From Saprospiraceae bacterium (GTDB lineage Bacteria > Bacteroidota > Bacteroidia > Chitinophagales > Saprospiraceae), in NCBI GenBank assembly GCA_020629035.1, contig JAHDEC010000023.1, positions 1 to 63,070 of the forward strand: 63,070 nucleotides of DNA, read 5' to 3'. Below, piece by piece: positions 44,950 through 53,173 of the stretch (position 1 is the stretch's first letter; each line of letters opens with the position of its first letter). Both the position numbers and the translations under genes were made by a program. Under the pieces are notes generated by a model. That model made no database searches. It saw only the letters and a list, made by a program, of their open reading frames with translations, and was not told the origin of the DNA.

Positions 44950-45541
44950 GGCAAGCGAGTTGTTGTTTAAATAAATTGATGTTTTCTATTGGGTATTTTT
45001 CTAAACCAAAACGCCAGACGATTTCTAGTTCATCGAGATAATACCGCTTCAGCATTTTAATTTCGTATTCGTTTAATTGGTAAGAGGATTTGAATATGGT
45101 CTTGGTACCATCCTTTGATAAACTGCCTAAATCTGTTTTTAAAGAGTTTAGGTAGATATATTCATCATTCAGAAAACGAATTTTCAAATTGCTGTTTTTG
45201 GTAATTCCTCCATAGTTAGCTTTAGCTTGTGGAGTATGGAAAATTACCTGAAGGTCCATAAAATAGTAGCCATCTATTAAGCTATTTGCAACATAGATCT
45301 CAATTAATTCTAGATCTGGCGCCATCTTTAATATAGAGGGCTGTGTATAACCCAGCAATTTTTCGGCAGCAAACTCTTTCTTATTGACTAATAGCTGATC
45401 ATCGTATCCGTCGAAAACCAATTTGCAAACAGGCTCTATTTCTTTGGCCTTATTTTCTGGTTTAAATCGCATATCATCATACTGCCCAGACAGGCTTACT
45501 GATAATATACACAAAAGGATAAATGTTAATCTAATTTTCAT
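44933..45541 (-). CDS. secreted protein of unknown function
   Basis: This 202-residue protein has a signal peptide (MKIRLTFILLCILSVSLSGQ, cleaved about 19-20) and a mature part rich in charged strands, including LELIEIYVANSLIDGYYFMD and KMLKRYYLDELEIVWRFGLE. No known domain was recognised. Its 3' end overlaps the TTG start of the miaE-like gene by 17 bases, so it may be co-translated with it, but no functional link is apparent. Confidence 0.6.
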   Translation of the reverse strand: MKIRLTFILLCILSVSLSGQYDDMRFKPENKAKEIEPVCKLVFDGYDDQLLVNKKEFAAEKLLGYTQPSILKMAPDLELIEIYVANSLIDGYYFMDLQVIFHTPQAKANYGGITKNSNLKIRFLNDEYIYLNSLKTDLGSLSKDGTKTIFKSSYQLNEYEIKMLKRYYLDELEIVWRFGLEKYPIENINLFKQQLACLEGKK

Positions 45542-45623
45542 GGTAGTATAAAAGCTACAAACTTTGTGCTATAAAAGTAAGTTGAATAAATTCGACATTC
45601 AAACAAAGCCAGATTCTTAAGAT

Positions 45624-46622
45624 TTACTTAGTTAATTTAAAGTAAATCACGTCACAAACATGCATATCAGAATTAAGAATAAATCGCTGTTTAGTATAAC
45701 CATCATTGACAATAATTGCCACTGTATTTGGCGGATATCTGCCAAGGTTGTGTGCATAAAGTAGCAGGTAATCTCTTTGTTTATCTGAGTCATTAATTAG
45801 GACATCGATTTTATGTTCTTCGTTGTCAATTTTGTATTTCTCTAGAAGCCAATAACCATTGTAATTAAGCGAGATGATATCTCCATCGCTTTTTTTATGA
45901 TCATAGACAGTTATGCTAAGTGTTTTAGATTTTACTTCTATGGTTTGTCCTTGATTAACCTTTCGGTCTTTGATTTTCTTTAGCTCGTTTTCTGGACTCC
46001 ATTTCAGTTCTACTGGTTTGCCGTTTTGTTGTTCGAAATTTAGGTTAACAGTTTGTGCCACTTCTAAAGCTAGATCTTCAGGATTTACGCGAGTTAGGTG
46101 AATGTGGCCAGGCACGCAATCCACTCCTGTGATGTGTCCATTTCCGGTCCAATCGCCTTCAAGATGGAATGCTCCTTTCGTTCGATAGAAGGTCAAATCA
46201 CTGGTTTTTAGACAGGATTCTAAGTGTCTCATTTCTTTATGCGTGTTAATATAATTTTCCACGCTTTTATCCTGATAGGAAAGTGTGGTTCCATTCCATC
46301 CGCCAGTAAATCGCTTTTCGTAGCTGAGATAGCCTTGATCATTAGCAAACTTAGCTCGGCAGACTAAGAGTCCTTCCACTCGGTTACCTGATTGCTTAAT
46401 CTCCACATGAAGTTTACCTGTTGTGCCATTAAAAGCAGGTTGACCATCCCAGGTCAGTTGACTAATTTCTCCTTCCCACAGTCCAGTGAGGGCCATGGCT
46501 TTTTCGTTACGTACTTTGTCTAATTCCTTCTTAGATTTTTGGGGAAAACTTACGTCAACCTGTGCACTTAAGTTAATACAGTTGAAGGCAATGAAAAGAA
46601 TTGCGAGATTTCGTAGGTACAT
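45624..46622 (-). CDS. secreted two-domain protein of unknown function
   Basis: This 332-residue protein has a signal peptide (to about LSAQV, 21). Its first domain contains ALTGLWEGEISQL and LHVEIKQSGNRVEGLLVCRA (a lipocalin- or calycin-like beta pattern). The second runs from about 200 with ISLNYNGYWLLEKYKIDNEE and YLLLYAHNLGRYPPNTVAII, a C-terminal beta module that recurs in other Bacteroidota secreted proteins as far as recalled. No enzyme motif is seen. It begins directly after the stop of the outer-membrane gene, so the two form one unit. Confidence 0.6.
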   Translation of the reverse strand: MYLRNLAILFIAFNCINLSAQVDVSFPQKSKKELDKVRNEKAMALTGLWEGEISQLTWDGQPAFNGTTGKLHVEIKQSGNRVEGLLVCRAKFANDQGYLSYEKRFTGGWNGTTLSYQDKSVENYINTHKEMRHLESCLKTSDLTFYRTKGAFHLEGDWTGNGHITGVDCVPGHIHLTRVNPEDLALEVAQTVNLNFEQQNGKPVELKWSPENELKKIKDRKVNQGQTIEVKSKTLSITVYDHKKSDGDIISLNYNGYWLLEKYKIDNEEHKIDVLINDSDKQRDYLLLYAHNLGRYPPNTVAIIVNDGYTKQRFILNSDMHVCDVIYFKLTK

Positions 46623-47624
46623 TTAAAATGATTTTTGGAAGTAAAACTGAGTACTTCTATTTCTTAGGGATTGTCCAATGATATTCTCGTCTAATAACTG
46701 GTAATCATCAGTGACAAAATTGCTTAAACCTCTAGAGTGCTGAACACCTAGAACAAAAGCGCCTCGAAAGATACTCCAACTGCCTCCGATGAGTAAGCCA
46801 GCATCCATGTTTGAAAATGGGAATGCAGTTAGGTTATTTGTGTTTATTTCTTCAATGTCGTATTCAGAAGAAATTAAGTCCACATCATCAAAGCGAGTAC
46901 CGTGGACCAGATATCCGTAATATCCACCTATATTAAAATGCAGACCTCCTCCAAGAGGTGCCATTCCAAATATCATTTGACCTCTGATATAATCGTGTTT
47001 ATGGATTAGTTTGTCACTATCGGTAATGATTTCCTGATAGTACTGTGGTTTATACACAAGTTCAGGCTGGATGTGCAATCGTTTAGTCAGGTAATATCGA
47101 AGATATAAACCGGCTTCCATGGATAATCTACTTTTATAAAAGTTATCCCGTTTATTGGCTATCACATTGGAGCTACCTACACCGACTTTCATACCGACTC
47201 TTAGTTTCTTCTTACTTTTTTTAGGTTTACCATCGACAATGTCTACCGTTTTTGTAGGGGCAGCAGGTTTTGGTTTGTCAGCTATCTGTGTTTGTGGTTT
47301 TGGAGGAGGAATCAGGATTGCCTCTATTTTGGGTTCTATTTGTCCGTCAAGTCCGTCCACATCTTTATATACGTTCCAGACAATCGTTTTCTCTGTACCG
47401 GGTACTACTTTTCCGATATCTCCATTAAAAGAACTGGCTTTTACTAATTTATTATCGCCATCATATAAGTCTAAGGTTATATCGTATAACTGATTTTCAT
47501 CGCCAGATAAATCGTAATTTATGACAATAAGATCATCGGTCGTCGAAACTTGGATGTTACTAATTTCTTGAGCCTTAAGACTCAATGAACTTATAAATAG
47601 GATACTTAGAATTAAATGCTTCAT
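46623..47624 (-). CDS. outer-membrane beta-barrel protein with N-terminal beta domain
   Basis: This 333-residue protein has a signal peptide (MKHLILSILFISSLSLKAQ). A periplasmic beta domain follows with a conserved-looking pattern NYDLSGDENQLYDITL, then GDIGKVVPGTEKTIVW. A Pro/Lys-rich linker (about 108-140) leads to an eight-to-ten-strand barrel from RVGMKVGVGSSNVIA to the C-terminal FYFQKSF, ending in an aromatic outer-membrane signal. It abuts the following secreted gene (one base between stop and start). The role is probably a surface anchor or channel; there is no ligand clue. Confidence 0.7.
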   Translation of the reverse strand: MKHLILSILFISSLSLKAQEISNIQVSTTDDLIVINYDLSGDENQLYDITLDLYDGDNKLVKASSFNGDIGKVVPGTEKTIVWNVYKDVDGLDGQIEPKIEAILIPPPKPQTQIADKPKPAAPTKTVDIVDGKPKKSKKKLRVGMKVGVGSSNVIANKRDNFYKSRLSMEAGLYLRYYLTKRLHIQPELVYKPQYYQEIITDSDKLIHKHDYIRGQMIFGMAPLGGGLHFNIGGYYGYLVHGTRFDDVDLISSEYDIEEINTNNLTAFPFSNMDAGLLIGGSWSIFRGAFVLGVQHSRGLSNFVTDDYQLLDENIIGQSLRNRSTQFYFQKSF

Positions 47625-47688
47625 AGTTTTTATCTGTTGTCAATCAGTTTGGTCCTAGTGGATTATGGCTGGCTGTTTAAATGTTGTT

Positions 47689-47814
47689 TTAAAACAATTT
47701 GGATAGAAAATAAATTATACCAACAACAATGAATACGACTATTTGAAATTGTACATAACCTATTTTTTTAGCCTGTACCATAAACCAATGCTCTTGTTTA
47801 GAATTGCTTTTCAT
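47689..47814 (-). CDS. 41-residue single-span membrane protein in stretch 47625-47997
   Basis: In the 373-base gap before cdaA a minus-strand frame from ATG 47814 to TAA 47689 codes for 41 residues: a polar start (MKSNSKQEHWFMVQAKKIG), then a membrane helix (VQFQIVVFIVVGIIYFLSKL). The sharp polar-to-hydrophobic change and the positive residues before the helix are typical of real small membrane proteins. It lies upstream of, and on the same strand as, the outer-membrane gene (47624). The ribosome-binding site is weak. The rest of this gap shows no further gene. Confidence 0.5.
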   Translation of the reverse strand: MKSNSKQEHWFMVQAKKIGYVQFQIVVFIVVGIIYFLSKLF

Positions 47815-47997
47815 TCTTTAGTAGTTGTATAACAAGATAATAAACCTTTCAAAGAAAATAAAAGTGCCTTGATAGATCAAATTTAACCGAGTATTAAGAT
47901 TGATCGGATTAAACATATGTAGCTTCCAACAATTTATGTATATGAGTTACTAGTAATGTATTATCTTGTGACTTTAATTTCAGCTTAATTCGCAGCA

Positions 47998-48783
47998 TTG
48001 GAGTTTGCCTTAGAAAACATAAGTTTGTTGAATGTTCTTGAGATACTCATCGTGGGTTATCTTATGTATTTAATCTATCGCTTCTTCAAGGGGACCGCAG
48101 CATTTAATATTGTTATAGGAATCATTCTATTTTATCTGGTTTATATTTTTGTAAACACCTTGGGTATGACCATGCTATCCAAGCTATTAGAACAATTTTT
48201 CTCCATTGGTGTCTTAATTATCGTGATAATATTTCAGCCAGAAATACGTAAGTTTTTATTGATGATCGGAGATACAACGCTGAAGGGTAGATTACGATTT
48301 CTTGATCGATTTATTAATGAAAAAGACGAAAGTGATACTGCCTTTAAAGAAAGCTGTGAAATTATAGTAGATGCAATAAGCAAGATGTCTAATACTAAAA
48401 CTGGCGCTTTAATCGTATTAACCAACACAGAAACAGACCAACTTGTTAAGACGGGAACAGAATTAAACGCAGCATTGAACTCTACACTATTGCAAAATCT
48501 ATTTTTTAAAAATGCTCCACTTCATGATGGAGCAGTCATTGTGAAGGATAACACCATCTTAGCCGCCAGTACAATCTTACCAGTTTCCGAAAATACCCAT
48601 CTTTCTACTGACTTAGGTTTGCGACATAGAGCGGCATTGGGCATAACCGAAAACACAACCATGATTTCATTAGTTGTATCTGAAGAAAATGGTGAATTGT
48701 CGTACGCTAAGAATGGAAAATTGTTTAGAAATGTTACGCAAGAAGAAATAAAACATATCATAAAAGAATTTAATAGTAATTAA
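47998..48783 (+). CDS. cdaA: diadenylate cyclase CdaA (c-di-AMP synthase)
   Basis: This 261-residue enzyme makes c-di-AMP from two ATP. It has three N-terminal membrane helices (about 10-28, 35-53, 65-80) and a DAC (DisA_N) domain. That domain includes the catalytic LHDGAVIV (DGA at 177-179) and LRHRAALGITE (RHR 209-211). The start is a TTG with no suitable ATG before the first helix. It starts a packed rightward set, with the M20 dipeptidase 2 bases downstream. c-di-AMP controls potassium and osmotic balance in the family. Confidence 0.95.
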   Translation: MEFALENISLLNVLEILIVGYLMYLIYRFFKGTAAFNIVIGIILFYLVYIFVNTLGMTMLSKLLEQFFSIGVLIIVIIFQPEIRKFLLMIGDTTLKGRLRFLDRFINEKDESDTAFKESCEIIVDAISKMSNTKTGALIVLTNTETDQLVKTGTELNAALNSTLLQNLFFKNAPLHDGAVIVKDNTILAASTILPVSENTHLSTDLGLRHRAALGITENTTMISLVVSEENGELSYAKNGKLFRNVTQEEIKHIIKEFNSN

Positions 48784-48785
48784 GC

Positions 48786-50174
48786 ATGGAAAAGGTACAA
48801 GATTATATAGCGTCGAATAAGGATCGCTTTCTGGAGGAGTTAATGGAGTTATTAAGAATCCCTTCGATAAGTGCTGATCCTGCCTACGCAGATGACGTCA
48901 GAAAAACTGCAGAATACGTAAAAGATAAGTTGGCCTCAGCAGGAGCAGACAAAGTGCAATTATTCGAAACAGCAGGACATCCTATCGTTTATGGTGAGAA
49001 ATTTAAAGATGCCTCATTACCTACGGTTCTTGTCTATGGACACTATGATGTCCAACCACCAGACCCTATCGAATTATGGGATTCTGGTCCCTTCGAACCC
49101 ATTATCAAAGAAACTAAATTACACCCGGGAGGCGCTATTTTTGCCAGAGGTGCTTGTGATGACAAAGGTCAAATGTATATGCACTTAAAAGCATTCGAAG
49201 CTATGATGGATGCTGGAGAGCAACCCGTAAACTTCAAGTTTATGATCGAAGGTGAAGAGGAAATAGGTTCAGATAATCTTGGGATATTTTGCAAAGAGTA
49301 CAAGGAGATGTTGGCTTGTGACGTGGTATTATTAAGTGATACATCGATCATTGCTAATGATACACCATCCATTTGCATTGGTTTGAGAGGCTTAAGTTAT
49401 GTAGAAGTAGAAGTTGTGGGAGCAAATAAAGATTTACATTCAGGTGTGTATGGTGGAGCAGTGGCCAATCCAATTAACGTGCTATGCGATATGATTGCTT
49501 CGCTTAAAGATGAAAATCATCATATAACTATTCCTGGTTTTTATGATGATGTTGTTGTCGTAAGTGAGGTAGATCGAGCTAAAATGAATGAAGCACCTTT
49601 TAGTTTATCAAAGTATAAGGAAGGTTTAGGGATAAATGATATAATGGGGGAGAAAGGATACACAACCTTAGAAAGAACCTCTATCAGACCGACTTTAGAT
49701 GTAAATGGTTTATGGGGAGGATATATAGGAGAAGGTGCCAAAACAGTCTTGCCTTCAAAAGCAAACGCTAAAATAAGTATGCGGCTAGTACCCAATCAAG
49801 ATCCCGACAAGATCACTAAATTATTCGAAGATCATTTTAAATCAATTGCCCCTTCAGGAGTTACAGTAACGGTAAGCCCTCATCATGGCGGTCATGCAGC
49901 AGTTGTGCCTACAGATACTCCGGAGTATATGGCAGCACACAAGGCCATGGAAAAAGCATTTGGTAAAGAACCAATTCCAGAGAGAAGTGGAGGAAGTATT
50001 CCTATAGTGGCAATGTTTGAAGAGGTGTTTGGCGTAAAGTCAGTAATGTTAGGATTTGGCTTAGATACCGATGATATTCATTCACCAAATGAGCATTATG
50101 GCTTGTTTAATTACTACAAAGGCATAGAAACCATTCCATACTTCCATGATTTCTACGCTCAGCTTAAGAAGTAA
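48786..50174 (+). CDS. M20 family metallodipeptidase
   Basis: This 462-residue protein matches M20/M25/M40 di-zinc peptidases of the carnosinase-like group. YGHYDVQPP carries H86, FARGACDDKGQ the bridging aspartate (D125 or D126), and MIEGEEEIGS the catalytic and metal-binding glutamates. Then come a dimerisation domain (about 200-330) and the C-terminal FGLDTDDIHSPNEHYGL with the last histidine. It probably hydrolyses dipeptides in the cytoplasm; there is no signal peptide. It is 2 bases after cdaA and 43 bases before the FKBP gene. Confidence 0.9.
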   Translation: MEKVQDYIASNKDRFLEELMELLRIPSISADPAYADDVRKTAEYVKDKLASAGADKVQLFETAGHPIVYGEKFKDASLPTVLVYGHYDVQPPDPIELWDSGPFEPIIKETKLHPGGAIFARGACDDKGQMYMHLKAFEAMMDAGEQPVNFKFMIEGEEEIGSDNLGIFCKEYKEMLACDVVLLSDTSIIANDTPSICIGLRGLSYVEVEVVGANKDLHSGVYGGAVANPINVLCDMIASLKDENHHITIPGFYDDVVVVSEVDRAKMNEAPFSLSKYKEGLGINDIMGEKGYTTLERTSIRPTLDVNGLWGGYIGEGAKTVLPSKANAKISMRLVPNQDPDKITKLFEDHFKSIAPSGVTVTVSPHHGGHAAVVPTDTPEYMAAHKAMEKAFGKEPIPERSGGSIPIVAMFEEVFGVKSVMLGFGLDTDDIHSPNEHYGLFNYYKGIETIPYFHDFYAQLKK

Positions 50175-50217
50175 AATATTGAAAATAAACAATATACACA
50201 TTAATTAAAATAACAAT

Positions 50218-50865
50218 ATGTTTAACAAGATAGTTTTGTCCTTTATTGTATTAATTTCGGGCGCTAATCTAAAAGCTCAAATTATGGATACGACAAGTTA
50301 CAGTGTAGGAGTAATTCTAGCTGAGAATTTAAAACAGCAAGGCTTAAAAGGCCTAAATATGGATGTTATCGCAGAAGCAATGAAGGACTTTACTGCAGGT
50401 AATTCAAAAATGGATACACCAACCGCAGAAGCGCATTTTTCGGAAGCAATACAAAAAGCTCAAGAATCTCAGCATGAGGTGGTGATCGAAGAAGGTAAAG
50501 CCTTTTTAGCTGAAAATGGTAAAAAAGAAGGTGTGGTCACTATGGATAGTGGTTTACAATATAAAGTTGTAAAGCCAGGAAATGGTCCTAAACCATCTTT
50601 GACGGATAAAGTAAAAGTTCATTACCATGGTACCCTAATCGATGGGCAGGTATTTGACAGTAGCGTCGAGCGAGGAGAACCTATTTCATTTCCATTAAAT
50701 GGTGTGATCACGGGATGGCAAGAAGGACTTCAACAGATGCCTGTTGGGTCTAAATATTTGCTTTATATTCCTTACGACTTAGCCTATGGAAACAGAGGCG
50801 CAGGCCAATTAATAAAACCATATTCTACTTTAGTGTTTGAAGTTGAATTGTTAGGTATAGAATAA
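50218..50865 (+). CDS. exported FKBP-type peptidyl-prolyl isomerase (Mip/FkpA-like)
   Basis: This 215-residue protein has a signal peptide (MFNKIVLSFIVLISGANLKAQ) and an FKBP_N helical dimerisation region (about 25-100: SYSVGVILAENLKQQGLKGL). The FKBP domain follows at about 105-215, with DKVKVHYHGTLIDGQVFDSS, then VITGWQEGLQQMPVGSKYLL and IPYDLAYGNRG. It catalyses proline cis-trans isomerisation and has chaperone activity, here probably periplasmic. It is 4 bases before trmD. Confidence 0.92.
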   Translation: MFNKIVLSFIVLISGANLKAQIMDTTSYSVGVILAENLKQQGLKGLNMDVIAEAMKDFTAGNSKMDTPTAEAHFSEAIQKAQESQHEVVIEEGKAFLAENGKKEGVVTMDSGLQYKVVKPGNGPKPSLTDKVKVHYHGTLIDGQVFDSSVERGEPISFPLNGVITGWQEGLQQMPVGSKYLLYIPYDLAYGNRGAGQLIKPYSTLVFEVELLGIE

Positions 50866-50869
50866 CAAC

Positions 50870-51547
50870 ATGGTTTTTCATATAATATCAGCAGTTCCCG
50901 CTTTATTAGAAAGTCCGCTCAGCCATAGTATTTTGCAGCGTGCTAGAAATAAAGGTTTGCTGGATATTAAGATATACGATCTTCATGACTATGGTGTTGG
51001 TTCACAAAAACAGATAGATGATTATCAGTTTGGTGGAGGAGCAGGCATGGTCATGATGGTCGAACCACTCTACAATTGCATCCAAGATATATTTTCCAAA
51101 TACGGGAAAATGAAGGTGATGTATGTTACCCCTGATGGACAAACTTATAAGCAACAACTAGCAAATGAGTGGTCGATGGAGGAGTCATTTATTATTATTT
51201 GTGGGCACTATAAAGGCATAGATCAGCGAGTAAGAGATCACCTAGTTGATATTGAAGTATCCATAGGTGATTTTGTATTATCAGGAGGTGAATTAGCTGC
51301 TCTTATTTTAGTGGATTCCATCGCTCGTCTGATTCCGGGTGTTTTAAATGATGCAAGCTCAGCCTTAACGGATTCTTTTCAGGATAATTTGTTGGCTCCA
51401 CCAGTCTATACTAGACCAGCCAATTTTAAGGAATGGAAGGTCCCAGAAGTTTTGCTTTCAGGTCATGATGCTAAGATTAGCGCTTGGAGGGAAAATAAAG
51501 CACTAGAGTCCACACAATCTCGACGTCCTGATTTACTAAATGATTAA
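50870..51547 (+). CDS. trmD: tRNA guanine-37 N1-methyltransferase TrmD
   Basis: This 225-residue SPOUT methyltransferase makes m1G37 in tRNAs reading CNN and some other codons, preventing +1 frameshifts. It has GGGAGMVMMVEPLYN, IICGHYKGIDQRV, and the knotted SAM site SIGDFVLSGGELAAL. The C-terminal domain has the TRPANFKEWKVPEVLLSGH segment. It lies 4 bases after the FKBP gene and 2 bases before the DUF4177-like gene, an operon arrangement. Confidence 0.97.
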   Translation: MVFHIISAVPALLESPLSHSILQRARNKGLLDIKIYDLHDYGVGSQKQIDDYQFGGGAGMVMMVEPLYNCIQDIFSKYGKMKVMYVTPDGQTYKQQLANEWSMEESFIIICGHYKGIDQRVRDHLVDIEVSIGDFVLSGGELAALILVDSIARLIPGVLNDASSALTDSFQDNLLAPPVYTRPANFKEWKVPEVLLSGHDAKISAWRENKALESTQSRRPDLLND

Positions 51548-51549
51548 GC

Positions 51550-51798
51550 ATGGATTACCCAAATTATAAGGTGGAGTATTTACCTGTCAGAACTCAGACA
51601 AAGAAATGGTACGAATCAAAAGAACAAACCATGCCAGAGCATTCTGCCGCTGTTCTTGAAAAATTAATCTTGGAATATGATGAAGCTGGATATGATTTGT
51701 TTTCAGTAGTACCTATGACAGATTTTACGACTATACACAGCTCATTTACTGGTAGCTATACAAAAGGATTTATGGTCACTTTCAAAAAGCGACATTGA
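51550..51798 (+). CDS. DUF4177-like small protein
   Basis: This 82-residue protein resembles DUF4177: an opening strand (YKVEYLPVRT), a helix ending VLEKLILEYDEAGYDLFSVV (compare the usual LNELGAEGWELV pattern), and a final strand GFMVTFKKR. There is no signal peptide. The gene starts 2 bases after trmD and its last 4 bases overlap the TTG start of the following glycosyltransferase (TTGA), so it sits inside the same transcript. Function unknown. Confidence 0.7.
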   Translation: MDYPNYKVEYLPVRTQTKKWYESKEQTMPEHSAAVLEKLILEYDEAGYDLFSVVPMTDFTTIHSSFTGSYTKGFMVTFKKRH

Positions 51799-53096
51799 AC
51801 AAACGAATACTTATCATCAGTTATTACTGGCCACCTTCTGCCGGTTCTGGAGTCCAACGATGGCTTAAGTTTGCCAAGTATCTACCCAGCTATGGATGGG
51901 ATCCAGTAATCTATACTCCAGAAAATCCTGACTTTAAAATCACAGACCAAGGCTTACTTAACGATCTACCAGATGACATAGAAGTTTTGAAAACGCCCAT
52001 TTGGGAACCTTATGCATTAGCTAAAAAGTTTTCAGGCGATAAAAAAATAAACACAGGAATAGTCGGAGATGGTCCTAAACTATCCAAAAAGAAAAAACTC
52101 ATGAATTGGGTCCGAGGGAATTTTTTTATTCCTGACCCAAGAGTCTTTTGGGTAAAACCCTCCATTAAATACTTAAGCAAGTATCTAGCTGAGCATCCGG
52201 TTGATGCCATAGTTACAACAGGACCGCCACATAGCATGCATCTCATAGGCTTAGGTTTAAAGAAACAACTCGACATTCATTGGTTGGTCGATATACGAGA
52301 TCCATGGTCTAAACTTGATTTTTTAGACACCTTTTATCTGAGCAAACGAAGCCGCAAAAAGTATCAAAAACTAGAACAAAAAGTTATGGAAGCTTGCGAT
52401 GGAGTACTTGCAACCAGTCCTTCAATGATACAAATGCTCGAGCCATTTGATTCCAAAAAATTTAAAGCTATAACCAATGGTTTTGATCCCAGTGACATTA
52501 AAAAAAGGTCCACAAACGCTATAACGGCAAAGGCTTCCCTTCCAGCTAAAACCATAAAGATGTATCATGCAGGTCTTTTAAACCAGGTGAGAAATCCGAC
52601 AAGACTTTGGGAAGCCATTGATCATTTTAACCAACAATCATCTCAAAAAATCAAGCTTCATTTAGCAGGCATGATAGACCAACGAGTTTTAAACGACATT
52701 GAAAAACATACGCACATAGCTACCAACATAGAGGCCTATAAATCACATGAAGAGGTACTAGAAGATTATCAAAATTCAGATGTTTTATTGCTTTTAGTTA
52801 ACAATACAGATAATGCTAAGGTTAACATCCCAGGTAAATTATTTGAATACCTTGCTAATCAAAAACCGATTATTATGATAGGGGCCCAAGATTCAGATGC
52901 GGCGAAAATATTAGCGAACTATCCATTCGCTAAGGTGTTTAGTTATAAAGAAAGCATTGATTTCAATGATTTTTTAAACGATGAAGAGTGGCTTAGGCAA
53001 TCGATAAATAATGAGGATGTTAAACAATTTACTCGCTTATCCTTAACAGGAGAATTGGTTCAGTGGATTGAATCCAGCCTAAGGGAGAAGCAATAG
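51795..53096 (+). CDS. GT4-like glycosyltransferase
   Basis: This 433-residue GT-B enzyme starts NKRILIISYYWPPSAGSGVQ, typical of a GT4 group in polysaccharide loci. It contains DAIVTTGPPHSMHLIGLGL and WLVDIRDPWSKLDF (acceptor half), then MYHAGLLNQVRNPTRLWEAI and the nucleotide-binding KVNIPGKLFEYLANQKPIIM. The start is TTG overlapping the previous stop by 4 bases, so it is coupled to the trmD transcript although its job belongs with the polysaccharide locus to its right. Sugar and acceptor are unknown. Confidence 0.85.
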   Translation: MNKRILIISYYWPPSAGSGVQRWLKFAKYLPSYGWDPVIYTPENPDFKITDQGLLNDLPDDIEVLKTPIWEPYALAKKFSGDKKINTGIVGDGPKLSKKKKLMNWVRGNFFIPDPRVFWVKPSIKYLSKYLAEHPVDAIVTTGPPHSMHLIGLGLKKQLDIHWLVDIRDPWSKLDFLDTFYLSKRSRKKYQKLEQKVMEACDGVLATSPSMIQMLEPFDSKKFKAITNGFDPSDIKKRSTNAITAKASLPAKTIKMYHAGLLNQVRNPTRLWEAIDHFNQQSSQKIKLHLAGMIDQRVLNDIEKHTHIATNIEAYKSHEEVLEDYQNSDVLLLLVNNTDNAKVNIPGKLFEYLANQKPIIMIGAQDSDAAKILANYPFAKVFSYKESIDFNDFLNDEEWLRQSINNEDVKQFTRLSLTGELVQWIESSLREKQ

Positions 53097-53139
53097 CATC
53101 TCATTCGACGGAAACAGAATAAATTACATTAATCAGAAG

Positions 53140-53147
53140 TATATTTG
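53140..53147 (+). promoter_or_regulatory. -7 promoter element of the polysaccharide locus
   Basis: TATATTTG matches TAnnTTTG, 26 bases before the ATG at 53174. It would drive the dehydrogenase and probably the genes up to 59912, which are all on the same strand with short gaps. No good -33 TTG is visible. Confidence 0.5.
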
Positions 53148-53173
53148 TAACTCGATAAGCATTAACTATTAAT

